DNA from: Deltaproteobacteria bacterium
GTDB taxonomy: Bacteria > Myxococcota_A > Polyangia > Haliangiales > Haliangiaceae
DNA length: 64,000 nucleotides
Reading direction: 5' to 3'
Assembly (NCBI GenBank): GCA_020630875.1
Contig: JAHDIH010000001.1
Location: 124,001-188,000, forward strand
Position numbers and translations under genes: made by a program. Of the stretch, positions 42,945 through 51,779 are shown piece after piece. Every line of letters begins with the position of its first letter. Positions within the stretch are counted from its first letter, which is position 1. The notes beneath the pieces are model-generated. The model ran no database searches, had not been told where the DNA came from, and saw only the letters and a program-made list of their open reading frames with translations.

Positions 42945-44284
42945 CAGTCTCCCTGTCGACAAATGCATCCCAAACCATTGTCAAGCATACTCCAGTTTAG
43001 TTCTGTTGCTGTTAAGGTTTGCGTTGGATAGTTTGCTTTAAGAGCGGGATCAAGATCTCCACTTGCAATTAGGTCGTCGAGCAATTCTAGCGGAACCTGT
43101 CTGATATGAACAATCATAGAGACAGTTGCAGGGTTACCGACATTTATGAATCTCCTGGTTAGTGCATGCGGTATGGTTGGGTCAACGGGCTCAGGAAGCA
43201 GCCTGTCTTCTACTGTCGCTACCTCCCAAAAGAAGTGCGCCTCGCTGCCGTCGCTTTTTCTCGCAAAGTCCCTAATCTGCCACAGTTGAGAGTCGGTAGC
43301 GGCTGCATCTTTTACCGATTGCTGTTCTCCTACAACTCCGGACGAGAAAACTACGTTGCCATCAGAATCTTTGGCGACTATTTCAAGCCACATTCTTCTT
43401 TCAAAACCAGAACCACTCGGGATTCGATGGCCCGCAAAGACGTTTTTTAGTGTTACATCCAGTTCTACTCCTCCAGCTCCGGGATTGACGCAAAGCTGTG
43501 GATCCACGGAAACGTAGAGGTCTTCCGCGATGCCAGCGAGCTGCGCTGCTTTCTGCGGCCATTCTGTAACCGCAACGTCTACGCCGTGCATTCGGTGGTC
43601 GTGATTGACACGGTTTTCTTTGGCTCCGTCAAAGTCAGCAATTGCTCCAGGTGATGGTTTCATATGGCAATTGGCGCAGGTCTGGCCTCCTTCTTCCACT
43701 GGCGCGTTGAACAGGCTGTTTTTCCACTCTGCGTAGGTTCTTTCGATATGTACGCCGTTATCCAATACGATGTCATGACAGCTTCCACACATGTCTCCCG
43801 ACTGCAAAGCACGGCCATCAAGCAGGTCAGAAGCGCCAGCTTTATGAAATCCACTAGCCACTGGGTCCGAGTATCTTCCGAGCATGACATCGTCATCAGA
43901 GAGTTCTATGGGATTGTTATGGGTTCCATTTACTTCCGCTGCGGTGTGGCAGAAGTAGCAAGTGACGCCTTTCAGTTTGGACTCAATCGAGTCGAGGTTT
44001 AATCCGTCAGTGGTCAGCCCCATACGAACGGCCATCGGAGCATGGCATTTTACACAGAAGTCTCCCAAGGCTCCGTTGGTTTCACGCTGCCCCCTCTTAT
44101 TCAGAGCGATAAACAGCGGGTCCTCTGCGGCGTAAGCGTGCATGCTTCCGGACCACTCGATGTATTGGTTTGGGTGACAACTTGCGCACTCTTCAGGGTC
44201 AAGTAGTTGCTCTCGGGTGGCGATGGGCTCAGGGGTCGGGCTGCTACACGCAGCGACAACCAAAAGTACGATTAATCTGGTCAT
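42941..44284 (-). CDS. Pentaheme c-type cytochrome lipoprotein
   Basis: A 447-residue predicted lipoprotein, MTRLIVLLVVAACSS (lipobox VAAC). Five haem-c motifs: CASCH, CVKCH, CYFCH, CGSCH and CANCH, in the first ~210 residues, with several His that can be sixth ligands (SMHAYA, HNN, GFHKAG). This is the cytochrome c554/octaheme-like 'cytochrome_c_554' pattern. The C-terminal half (residues ~255-430) is a beta-rich domain ending with two Cys (CICRQGDC) near the end. Periplasmic electron transfer; donor and acceptor unknown. Its ATG overlaps the stop of the upstream YtkA-like gene by one base. Confidence 0.92.
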   Translation of the reverse strand: MTRLIVLLVVAACSSPTPEPIATREQLLDPEECASCHPNQYIEWSGSMHAYAAEDPLFIALNKRGQRETNGALGDFCVKCHAPMAVRMGLTTDGLNLDSIESKLKGVTCYFCHTAAEVNGTHNNPIELSDDDVMLGRYSDPVASGFHKAGASDLLDGRALQSGDMCGSCHDIVLDNGVHIERTYAEWKNSLFNAPVEEGGQTCANCHMKPSPGAIADFDGAKENRVNHDHRMHGVDVAVTEWPQKAAQLAGIAEDLYVSVDPQLCVNPGAGGVELDVTLKNVFAGHRIPSGSGFERRMWLEIVAKDSDGNVVFSSGVVGEQQSVKDAAATDSQLWQIRDFARKSDGSEAHFFWEVATVEDRLLPEPVDPTIPHALTRRFINVGNPATVSMIVHIRQVPLELLDDLIASGDLDPALKANYPTQTLTATELNWSMLDNGLGCICRQGDC

Positions 44285-44685
44285 CAGTCGACTTCGAATA
44301 CAAAGACAACACTTTCATCGGGGTGTTGGTCACCAAATGTCAGGGTAGATTCCCACGTGCCCCCCATCCAAAGATTTACTGGAGCAATGCTGTAGGTTCC
44401 AGGAGTAATTTCACTAGCTTCTGCAACAACAGGAGTGCCATGACCGTGTTGCGGCATGAACGGAACAAGATCTACGTCAAGCCCTGTCATTGGTCCAGCT
44501 TCGTCAGAGATGGTGAACGTCCACGTATGATCGCCTCTGAATAGCTGTGGAGGATCGCTTGATTCCAGTGTGACTACGATCCCACCAGCAGATGTTTCTA
44601 CGGTACCTTCAATACTGTCTTCGGTCTCGGTCCCGCTACAGGCAGCAACTGAAACAATGATGACGATTGATATTAGTCTACTCAT
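44284..44685 (-). CDS. YtkA/FixH-like lipoprotein
   Basis: A 133-residue lipoprotein: MSRLISIVIIVSVAACSG, lipobox VAAC. The mature part is a single beta-sandwich (WTFTISDEAGPMTGLDVDLVPFMPQHGHGTPVVAEASEITPGTYSIAPVNLWMGGTWESTLTF) matching the YtkA/FixH-type domain. The conserved MPxHGHG histidines could bind copper. Paired by a one-base stop/start overlap (TGATG) with the pentaheme cytochrome gene, so a respiratory or metal-handling partner is likely. Confidence 0.85.
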   Translation of the reverse strand: MSRLISIVIIVSVAACSGTETEDSIEGTVETSAGGIVVTLESSDPPQLFRGDHTWTFTISDEAGPMTGLDVDLVPFMPQHGHGTPVVAEASEITPGTYSIAPVNLWMGGTWESTLTFGDQHPDESVVFVFEVD

Positions 44686-44819
44686 CGCAAGAGTATAGCG
44701 GCGCAGCGTGTCGCCTGTAAATCAAAAGATCGCTTGAGCAGGACCTAGATCCCACATTAGGCCCAATATTGACTGTCAATTCATTCCGTGTTGGGTTCAG
44801 TTGGTGAGTGAGATCAAGT

Positions 44820-46643
44820 TTAGGCTGAACCGGCGCTGGTTTTTGCTTGAATCCATTCATCTACCAGTCGTTCAAGAACAATCAAGTTGACGGCTCCGTG
44901 CTTGAGAATTTGCGTGTGAAACTGCGGAAGCGAAAATCGCTTACCGAGGTGGCTCTCAGCTTTCTTTCGTAATCGGAGTAGCTCGAGCTGACCGACTTTG
45001 TAAGCTAACGCTTGTCCGGGGGTGTTAATGTAACGATCGACTTCGTTTCGAATATTGATATCCGTGAGAGAAGAGTTCTTCTTCATGAATTCTTCTGCCT
45101 GCTTTCTGCTCCATCCTTTGTCATGAATACCCGTGTCAACCACCAAACGTATCGCTCTCCATAGTTCGAAGGAGAGCATTCCCAACTTGTCGTCGTCTGT
45201 TTCGTAGAGTCCCATTTCCTCACCAAGTCTCTCTGAGTAGAGTCCCCACCCTTCTACAAAAGAAGTGTAGCCACCAAACCGACGGAACGCGGGAAGGGCT
45301 TTTTGCTGCTGGGCTATGGCGATTTGCAAATGGTGTCCTGGTACCGCTTCATGAACGGAAAGTGCCCGCATTTGATACTTCGGACGAGTCTTCGGCTTAT
45401 AGGTGTTCACGTAATACTGCCCGGGCTTAGCTCCACCCTTTTCTGGTTGGCGGTAGTACGCGATCGTTGTGAACGGCGCTTCGTAATCAGGAATTGGTAC
45501 GACGATTACTGGCGCTTTCGGGAGTTCTGAAAAGAATGCCGGAAGCTTGCTGGTTGCCTCTTCGACGATGTTTGTTGCGTCCGCCATGATTTCTTCCGCA
45601 CTCTCGTAGTAAAGAGATGGATCGTTTTTTAACGAATGGAAAACTTTTTCCAGTGCGTTCACTCCAAAGCGCTTTTTACCCAGAGTGAGCATTTGTTCAT
45701 GGATTCTTTTGATTTCGCTTAGCCCTAGCAAATGCAGCGATGCAGCGGTTTGTGGTTTGTCCGTGTATTGAAGGATCTTTGCTCTGTAGCAACTAGGACC
45801 AAGCGGCAATGCGGCTAACCCAACCTTACCTTTCGCTTTAACTAGTAACTCGTTTTTCAAAAACGAGTTGTAACGGTGAAATGATGGCAGAATCGACTCT
45901 GTCACAGTTTTCAAAAAACGCTGGTTCCAAGCATTTTTAGTCTCCTCGTCCCATGCGGTAGGGAACCCCGCGGTAGGCTCCATCAAAACCTGTTTCTCCG
46001 TTGGCTTTGCCAGCTCTTTATCTATTAATTCTATCGTTCTTTGCAGTGTTTCTTGGTCTACCACCAGCCCGGCCGAAGCCCCTTGGCGCAGATTGTTGAT
46101 CTCTACCTCTACGTAGCCTGAAATTTTTTCGTAACGAGAAAGAAGCGCTTCGGCATCACCTTCCACTTTTATTTCGTGGACCTTAGGAAGGTAGTTAAAG
46201 TTTCCCACCGGGTTGTTGCGGGCTGACAGTCCCCAAAGTTCTCGCTTGCACTTTCTAGTTGCTATGCTCGCTTGAAGGCCAAAAACGAAGAGCTCACGAG
46301 TTAGTTCGTCGTCAGGTGATAAGTCGGTTAGTGCTTTTGCGCTGAAGAGAGATTCATCCTGTAATTTTTGAAAAGCTGCGATGCTTTCCAACGAATTGTC
46401 ACCTATTTCTGACGCGTAGTCGCTGTAGCCAAGCATAGAGGCCCAAATGGGATTTGCTTTCATAGTTTGCGACCAGTGGTGGCTTAGTATTTTTTTTAGT
46501 CGAGGATCTGTCACACCCTGTGAACCATCGGACTTGATTTTGGAATGGACCACTGAAGCGTTAGGAGTCGTAGGAACGTTTGAAGAACCTTGATTTGAGC
46601 AACTTACGACAATAGTAACGAAGGCGCATAAATAACGTAGCAT
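44820..46643 (-). CDS. DUF885 family lipoprotein (peptidase-like)
   Basis: About 607 residues from ATG 46643 (MLRYLCAFVTIVVSCSN, lipobox VVSC); the longer frame to 46805 runs into the divergent oxidoreductase gene and is rejected. The DUF885 signature HEAVPGHHLQIAIAQQ near residue 430 gives an HExxxHH zinc-like site, followed by the family's FVEGWGLYSERLGEEMGLY and YINTPGQALAYKVGQLELLRLRKKAE. DUF885 proteins are predicted metallopeptidases, mostly uncharacterised. Likely anchored on the periplasmic face of a membrane. A 134-base gap before the next gene has no clear hairpin. Confidence 0.9.
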   Translation of the reverse strand: MLRYLCAFVTIVVSCSNQGSSNVPTTPNASVVHSKIKSDGSQGVTDPRLKKILSHHWSQTMKANPIWASMLGYSDYASEIGDNSLESIAAFQKLQDESLFSAKALTDLSPDDELTRELFVFGLQASIATRKCKRELWGLSARNNPVGNFNYLPKVHEIKVEGDAEALLSRYEKISGYVEVEINNLRQGASAGLVVDQETLQRTIELIDKELAKPTEKQVLMEPTAGFPTAWDEETKNAWNQRFLKTVTESILPSFHRYNSFLKNELLVKAKGKVGLAALPLGPSCYRAKILQYTDKPQTAASLHLLGLSEIKRIHEQMLTLGKKRFGVNALEKVFHSLKNDPSLYYESAEEIMADATNIVEEATSKLPAFFSELPKAPVIVVPIPDYEAPFTTIAYYRQPEKGGAKPGQYYVNTYKPKTRPKYQMRALSVHEAVPGHHLQIAIAQQQKALPAFRRFGGYTSFVEGWGLYSERLGEEMGLYETDDDKLGMLSFELWRAIRLVVDTGIHDKGWSRKQAEEFMKKNSSLTDINIRNEVDRYINTPGQALAYKVGQLELLRLRKKAESHLGKRFSLPQFHTQILKHGAVNLIVLERLVDEWIQAKTSAGSA

Positions 46644-46740
46644 GACGTCTTGTATGCTCCCGACGCTTCTGAGCAAAGTCTTGAATATCGTTATTTGCAC
46701 GACATTCCAATCAGTCTGACTTTTGAGGTAGATTTTAGGA

Positions 46741-47697
46741 ATGAATACGAAATGCATTCGATACGATGGCGCAGGCGGTATTGAAGTGATCCGATTTGAT
46801 TGCAAGTCTCGTCACCCCGCTAGTGGTACCGAAGTGGGTATTTCAATTGCTGCCGTTGGACTTAATCGGGGAGACATTCTTCAACGTAAGGGATTCTATC
46901 CTGCCCCGAAAGATGCACCTCAAGATATCCCGGGCCTTGAATTCTCGGGCGTAGTCGAAGCCGTTGGCAAGGACGCCACAAAGTTTGCAATAGGAGACCG
47001 GGTAATGGGAATCGTCGCTGGCGGCGCTTTTTCTTCTTACTTGAACGTCGATGAAAGGTTGCTGCTTAGAGTGCCGCCAGCTCTTTCACTTACTGAGGCC
47101 GCGGCACTGCCAGAAGTGTTCCTTACCGCCTTTGACGCCATCAAACGTAGCAACGTAACAAAAGGGGGCCTAATACTGTTACATGCTGCTGCGAGTGGAG
47201 TTGGGACTGCGGCAATTCAGTTGTGCAAGACGTATGGGATCGAAGTTTTAGGTACCACGCGCAGTTCCTCGAAACTAAAGACGATTGAAGGGCTGGGGGC
47301 ACGGGCACACTTGATCGTGGATAATACGTTTCAAGTTCAACCTGTTGACGGCATTATTGACTTCATTGGAGCCGCCTATCTAAAGGACAATATTCGCGCG
47401 CTCAAAGTTGGCGGGACCCTGGTGCTAGTCGGATTGCTGGGCGGAGCTCGCGGCGAAATCTCGCTATCTCATCTTTTAGCAAAAAGATTGAAAGTTGAAG
47501 GCACAGTGCTTCGCAGTCGTTCCATTGAAGAAAAGGCCGAACTAATACGAGCATTTTCTACTGAAGGGGAGGGCTACTTTAACCGTGGTGATTGGAAGCC
47601 GGTGATCCATGGAGTCTATCCCATGAGTGAACTTGGCGCTGCTCATGAAGAAATGGAGAGCAACACTACGGTAGGGAAAATTGTGCTTTGCTGGTAG
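46741..47697 (+). CDS. Zinc-free quinone oxidoreductase (PIG3-type)
   Basis: A 318-residue NADPH-dependent quinone oxidoreductase of the medium-chain dehydrogenase family, PIG3/TP53I3 branch. GLNRGDILQRKGFYPAPKDAPQDIPGLEFSGVVEAVG is the family signature; LPEVFLTAFDAI and LLHAAASGVGTAAIQLCK (nucleotide-binding motif at ~147-162) follow. There are no structural-zinc cysteines. It ends GAAHEEMESNTTVGKIVL, as in PIG3. Single gene, divergent from the DUF885 lipoprotein. Confidence 0.95.
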   Translation: MNTKCIRYDGAGGIEVIRFDCKSRHPASGTEVGISIAAVGLNRGDILQRKGFYPAPKDAPQDIPGLEFSGVVEAVGKDATKFAIGDRVMGIVAGGAFSSYLNVDERLLLRVPPALSLTEAAALPEVFLTAFDAIKRSNVTKGGLILLHAAASGVGTAAIQLCKTYGIEVLGTTRSSSKLKTIEGLGARAHLIVDNTFQVQPVDGIIDFIGAAYLKDNIRALKVGGTLVLVGLLGGARGEISLSHLLAKRLKVEGTVLRSRSIEEKAELIRAFSTEGEGYFNRGDWKPVIHGVYPMSELGAAHEEMESNTTVGKIVLCW

Positions 47698-47886
47698 CGC
47701 TGAATGAGTGGTTCAGCTTACAGCTGAAGATACACCAAAGTCTGCAAGCCGCATCCTTTAGTTGAAGGCAAGCACTGGATACTCGATACCGCCAAGCTCA
47801 CGACGCCTAGAGAAATCTTTAAACTTACCAAACGAGTTAGTTACTCCTCCACCTAGAGTTACCTAGATAGAGGAGTTGAATTTTGG

Positions 47887-48294
47887 TTACGCTACTTTAT
47901 TTTGACGACGCTTTGGCCCTGCTACTTCTTCGTACTTCGGGCTCGCAATTTTGTTGTCTTTGTCTACCAAGACGACGGTTGGTTTCCATCCCTTGGCTTT
48001 GTGTTCTTCTACTTCAGCGAAAGTAGAAATAATGACAAGGTCGCCAGGTTCAGCGTGATGAGCTGCAGCACCGTTGATGCAAATAATACCACTATCATCG
48101 TCTCCGCGGAGGGCGTACGTTTGCAGTCTGGTCCCCCTGGTGACGTTCCAAATGTGAACGTATTCGTACTCGTGGATGTTAGCCGCATCGAGCAGCTCCC
48201 CACTGATGGTTACGCTGCCTTCGTAATGTAAGTCTGCGTGAGTAACGGTTGCGCGATGAAGTTTACTTTTAAAGAGTGTGATTCTATTGGACAT
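47887..48294 (-). CDS. panD: Aspartate 1-decarboxylase
   Basis: Makes beta-alanine for pantothenate and coenzyme A. About 135 residues from ATG 48294, chosen because AAGGAGG lies a few bases upstream; the longer frame to 48318 starts before the SD. The self-cleavage site is YEGSVTIS (Gly-Ser), where the pyruvoyl group forms. Then [28 protein letters not shown] and [21 protein letters not shown], as in E. coli PanD (126 residues). It has a slightly longer C-terminal tail ([16 protein letters not shown]). Stand-alone gene. Confidence 0.96.
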   Translation of the reverse strand: MSNRITLFKSKLHRATVTHADLHYEGSVTISGELLDAANIHEYEYVHIWNVTRGTRLQTYALRGDDDSGIICINGAAAHHAEPGDLVIISTFAEVEEHKAKGWKPTVVLVDKDNKIASPKYEEVAGPKRRQNKVA

Positions 48295-48399
48295 TTGTTT
48301 CCTCCTTGTCCCAGCCAAAAGGTCTAGGCGTTGTGTTGATTAGTCCCATTCACAAGTTAACGATGAGGATTCCAAAGCGCAAGAGGTAAAACGAAAATC

Positions 48400-49008
48400 T
48401 CAATGATATTCAGAGGTTTCGATGTAAAACATTGCGGGACGAGGGCTTTTGTTTTTGGATGGATTCAAATATCGCGTTTCCGTAATATAGCCACGCCCCA
48501 CAAGCTCATAGTCAACGTTCACAGATAACGTGCCGCAGGATACCGCTTCGAACAGAAGCATTCCCCACTGGTCGGTAACTCCAGAAGACGTTCCAGCCTC
48601 GGACTCGATGGTCACCACGGCTCCAGAGATTGGCCCGTCTTTATCCTGGACTTGCCCAAACAGAACGCATGCCACCATAGGAGGGATTCCATCACCTTGC
48701 TCGAGTTCATCGACAGTCACTTGGACATCCTGATTTTTTAGGACTTGGATTTCTTTAGAAACCTTTTCTTTGCCGTCCAATGAAAAAATGCTGACTTTGT
48801 AGGCGCCACTGTTCAGGTTAGGGATTTTTAACGGACGTCCCTTCTTGTGAATCCGTCTAGTTTGGTTGCCGTTTGAGTCTTCCAGCACAATCAGAACAAA
48901 AGGCAGGGAGGGTGGCGTTGCGATGGAAAGACTACCTTTTCTTAGTGGTTGAGTACTTTGGCAAGAAGCCAAACAATTAACCAATAATATTGTTATCAAT
49001 CGTTTCAA
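48400..49008 (-). CDS. Lipoprotein with regulatory-like beta domain
   Basis: A 202-residue predicted lipoprotein: MKRLITILLVNCLASCQS with lipobox LASC. The mature protein has two beta-sandwich parts: residues ~30-100 (FVLIVLEDSNGNQTRRI, GAYKVSIFSLDGKEKVSKEI) and ~112-195 (CVLFGQVQDKDGPISGAVVTIESEAGTSSGVTDQWGMLLFEAV), the latter like a carboxypeptidase regulatory domain. Its ATG overlaps the stop of the exonuclease gene by 4 bases (ATGA). The pairing of a nuclease with a lipoprotein is probably a matter of shared transcription only. Confidence 0.75.
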   Translation of the reverse strand: MKRLITILLVNCLASCQSTQPLRKGSLSIATPPSLPFVLIVLEDSNGNQTRRIHKKGRPLKIPNLNSGAYKVSIFSLDGKEKVSKEIQVLKNQDVQVTVDELEQGDGIPPMVACVLFGQVQDKDGPISGAVVTIESEAGTSSGVTDQWGMLLFEAVSCGTLSVNVDYELVGRGYITETRYLNPSKNKSPRPAMFYIETSEYH

Positions 49009-49853
49009 AATAACATCTCTTTAGTCAGTTCTAGTCGCTGCAACATTTTTTCAAAATGAGGGGTAGGCTCTTTCCATTCCAGGGCACTTAACGGTTGCGA
49101 AATGGCGACATCGGTACGCAATGTCGCGAGTTTCTTATAAAGCATGGCATCGTCTCTCTGTTCGGCGAGAACAGCTGCCAACGTTTTGGCACCACGCGGT
49201 TTGACTTCCCAGTTCATTTCTTCATTCGGAATGTTTTCGATGGTTCCATAATGAGCCAGCATTGTAGATGCTGACTTTGCTCCCCATCTTTCAAGTCCGG
49301 GAATCCCGTCAGCGGGATCTCCCACCAACGCGAGGTAGTCTGGAACACTTTTGGGAGTGACCCCCAGTTTCTCGAATACAGATTTTTCGCTCCAGTTTTT
49401 TTTTCTGATGGCATCCCATGAAATGACGTTATCTCCCTCTAGCATTTGATAGAGGTCTTTGTCAGGCGAGCAAATGACAACTTGCTCCGCCTCAGATTTG
49501 TACCTTTCTGTTGCAGAGGCGATTCCATCATCTGCCTCGAATTCTATCATCGACCAAACGACAATCCCCATACTTCGGACCGCCTCTTCAACGACAACAA
49601 ATTGCGCATACAATTCAGGATCCATTCCTTCTCCGGTCTTGTATCCATCGAATAAATCATTCCTAAAACACTCTACGGTGGTGTCGAACGCTACTCCCAT
49701 ATGCGTGACATTGTCGTCTCGAAGCATCTTACTTAGGCTTCGCACTACGGAGCGAGTAGCTCCTATCTCCTCTCCTTGTGCATTCTTTCTACTAGGGGGA
49801 CCAAAGTATCCGCGAAACAGTTCGAAGGTTCCGTCAACTAGGTGAACTTTCAT
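49005..49853 (-). CDS. 5'-3' exonuclease (Pol I N-domain-like)
   Basis: A 282-residue stand-alone FEN/5'-3' exonuclease. MKVHLVDGTFELFRGYFG is the start motif with the first metal Asp; AFDTTVECFRNDLFDGYKTG, FEADDGIASA (metal Asp pair), VICSPDKDLYQML and LVGDPADGIPGLERWGAKSA (helix-hairpin-helix) complete the active site. It is typical of the polymerase I 5' nuclease domain without the polymerase, as found in many bacteria beside a separate PolA. Likely removes RNA primers or flaps. Confidence 0.93.
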   Translation of the reverse strand: MKVHLVDGTFELFRGYFGPPSRKNAQGEEIGATRSVVRSLSKMLRDDNVTHMGVAFDTTVECFRNDLFDGYKTGEGMDPELYAQFVVVEEAVRSMGIVVWSMIEFEADDGIASATERYKSEAEQVVICSPDKDLYQMLEGDNVISWDAIRKKNWSEKSVFEKLGVTPKSVPDYLALVGDPADGIPGLERWGAKSASTMLAHYGTIENIPNEEMNWEVKPRGAKTLAAVLAEQRDDAMLYKKLATLRTDVAISQPLSALEWKEPTPHFEKMLQRLELTKEMLF

Positions 49854-49856
49854 ATT

Positions 49857-50378
49857 CTATTCAAGAGTGAGAAGCGTCGCCTCTAGCTCCACTTTTGACG
49901 GAGGAGGTCGCACGCTTCGAATGTAGGAACGAACCAAATTGCCCCGACGATCAAAAACGTACATCGAAGGAATCTTGCTTGGGCTGCCAAATTCTGTCCA
50001 TAGTTCTTGGCTGGCTTTCACCACTTCTAAAGAGGGGTAGTTGTCTTTTACGAAAGACCGTAACGCTTCATCACTTCCCTGATCTTGAAATTCTTCGAAG
50101 TAGTTTAGTCCTACTACTCGAATCGTCTCGTCTTTGGCCGCCAATTGTTTGAGCATAGCCAATTCGTGCTTGCATCCGCTGCACCAAGAAGCAAATACCG
50201 CAACGATGGTAGCGCGGGCATGTTTCTTTGTTCCTACATAATCACCTTTGAGGTTTTTGGCATAGGAAAGCTTAATAAACATGGGGGAACCTTCAAGTAC
50301 CCCTGGGCTTTTGGGTTCGGCAGTTTTTGAGGTGCACGCAAACGAGAACGCCAATAGTAAAGTCATGAAGATACGCAT
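49857..50378 (-). CDS. Thioredoxin-like (TlpA/ResA family) lipoprotein
   Basis: A 173-residue lipoprotein: MRIFMTLLLAFSFACTS, lipobox SFAC. Thioredoxin fold of the TlpA/ResA type: ATIVAVFASWCSGCKHELAMLKQLA has the redox pair CSGC, and the cis-Pro loop is SKIPSMYVFD. Periplasmic membrane-bound thiol oxidoreductase, often used for cytochrome c maturation or disulfide reduction; several c-type cytochromes in the window could be clients (inference). Three bases before the exonuclease start. Confidence 0.9.
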   Translation of the reverse strand: MRIFMTLLLAFSFACTSKTAEPKSPGVLEGSPMFIKLSYAKNLKGDYVGTKKHARATIVAVFASWCSGCKHELAMLKQLAAKDETIRVVGLNYFEEFQDQGSDEALRSFVKDNYPSLEVVKASQELWTEFGSPSKIPSMYVFDRRGNLVRSYIRSVRPPPSKVELEATLLTLE

Positions 50379-50421
50379 ACTGAATGCTAACTGGATTGTG
50401 TTTTTACGCCAACGAATAGAA

Positions 50422-51588
50422 TCAACTTTTAAGGCGCCTTCTTAGTGTGGAACGGTCGATCCCAAGAACTATGGCCGCTTTGGTGATATTATTGTTCATT
50501 TTCTCCATAACGTGTTGGAAATACCACTTTTCAACCTCCTGTAACGGCATCCTTCCTTGCGCAATGCCTGTGGGAACTTGGTGTCCTATTGCTGGGCTAC
50601 TTGGTGCCGGCAGACCCAATAAAGCTGACCGCAATCTATTTTGTAGTTCCCGAACATTACCTGGCCAACGGTAGTCTCTGTGTGATTTCAGCCAGCTTTC
50701 TCCTTTCTCTACCAGTGGTTCAGGCAAGCTCCATTCCGCTAACAGAGCTCTACCGATAGCCATGATATCGCCTGGCCGTTCTCGTAGTGGCGGCAGCCAA
50801 ATAATTTGACCCGCAATTCTTTCGAATAGGTCGCGACGAAACTTTCCGCTTTCCACCAGCGCTTCCATAGACTTGTGCGTCGCGCTCACAAATCGTATCT
50901 CGCACTTTTGAGGAGTATCGGCACCCAATGGAAAGAACTCGTCATTTTCGATCGTTCTCAGTAGTTTAACTTGAGTGCTTAGCGGTAGGTCTCCAATCTC
51001 ATCGAGAAAGAACGTCCCCCCATCTGCTTTGATGAGCCGTCCTTTCCTGTTGTCTAAAGCACCGGTAAAAGCGCCTTTCCTGTGACCGAAGAGCTCGCTT
51101 TCCACTAGAAGCTCTGGCAGAGCCGCAGCATTGATCGTGCCGTGAGCTGGTTTGGTACTTGTTATTGCACTGACGCTGATTGCGTTGGCGGCCAAATCTT
51201 TTCCTGTCCCTGTTTCTCCCAAAATTAAGACATCGTGGTCTCGAATCACTTTTTGCAGCGCTAGCGTGGCTTCTAGGGTTTCACCAAAACATGCGTTCCA
51301 TAGTTCAACTTTGACTGCTCGGATTGCAGGGGACGACCCTTTTATCGCCGACAATGCGTAGTAGGATCTTTTCAAGGCATCGAACAGCGCCCTGTAAGAT
51401 TGCTTGGGAAATGGTAATTGACTCCAAAGTTTTGCGTCTCCTTTAGGAGGCATCAGCTTGGTGTTACCAGTAACCGCTGCAGCGTGACCGAATGCAATCA
51501 CTTGATGATGAAGGTCTTTACCGCGGGACGGCTTCCAACGAGGAGCCGCGTGAGGGATAGGAAAGGGAGCGGACAACCATTGCATCAT
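50422..51588 (-). CDS. Sigma-54 activator (enhancer-binding protein)
   Basis: About 388 residues from ATG 51588 (MMQWLSAPF); the longer frame begins in the divergent region. AAA+ sigma-54 activator: Walker A GETGTGKD at about 124, the GAFTGA sigma-54 contact loop at about 171, Walker B GGTFFLDEIGDLPL and the RRDLFERI arginine finger. A C-terminal Fis-type helix-turn-helix (NNNITKAAIVLGIDRSTLRRRLKS) binds DNA. The N-terminal ~110 residues are not a receiver, GAF or PAS domain that I can recognise (FPKQSYRALFDALKRSYYAL), so the input signal is unknown; PspF-like control by a partner protein is possible. Divergent from the NfeD-flotillin operon, whose -24/-12 promoter lies between. Confidence 0.93.
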   Translation of the reverse strand: MMQWLSAPFPIPHAAPRWKPSRGKDLHHQVIAFGHAAAVTGNTKLMPPKGDAKLWSQLPFPKQSYRALFDALKRSYYALSAIKGSSPAIRAVKVELWNACFGETLEATLALQKVIRDHDVLILGETGTGKDLAANAISVSAITSTKPAHGTINAAALPELLVESELFGHRKGAFTGALDNRKGRLIKADGGTFFLDEIGDLPLSTQVKLLRTIENDEFFPLGADTPQKCEIRFVSATHKSMEALVESGKFRRDLFERIAGQIIWLPPLRERPGDIMAIGRALLAEWSLPEPLVEKGESWLKSHRDYRWPGNVRELQNRLRSALLGLPAPSSPAIGHQVPTGIAQGRMPLQEVEKWYFQHVMEKMNNNITKAAIVLGIDRSTLRRRLKS

Positions 51589-51640
51589 TGGTGTATTATA
51601 CCACGGCAATTTGCAACGCTGATATGGTGTGCGCTGGTGT
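51589..51640 (+). promoter_or_regulatory. Possible activator-binding repeats
   Basis: Three copies of TGGTGT at 51589, 51625 and 51635; the first lies in an imperfect palindrome TGGTGTATTATACCA directly before the regulator's start codon. They are 29-80 bases upstream of the -24 element, where enhancer sites for a sigma-54 activator are expected. Inference; short repeats can occur by chance. Confidence 0.35.
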
Positions 51641-51668
51641 AAGTGTTTGAAAGCGCAGAACATGCTGG

Positions 51669-51685
51669 TTGGCACATTTCTCGCT
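51669..51685 (+). promoter_or_regulatory. Sigma-54 (-24/-12) promoter
   Basis: TTGGCACATTTCTCGCT compared with the consensus YTGGCACG-N4-TTGCW: the GG and GC dinucleotides are exactly 10 bases apart, with two mismatches (A for G after CAC; TCGC for TTGC). It lies on the plus strand, about 95 bases before the NfeD-like start, and 80 bases from the divergent sigma-54 activator gene. Transcription would start near 51696. Confidence 0.75.
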
Positions 51686-51779
51686 ATAGGTAAGGGCAAG
51701 GAAAGGAAAGAACGGTTATGAGATGGAAAACGGTCAGGTGGAATGAGACGATACAGCCCTATCGAAGGGGGAGAGAAAA

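Noticed and set aside
47698-47886. ACTCCTC...GAGGAGT inverted repeat after the quinone oxidoreductase gene
   Set aside because: Arms of only 7 bp with a long gap and a weak T-run; cannot be called a terminator. Nothing else is seen in this 189-base gap.
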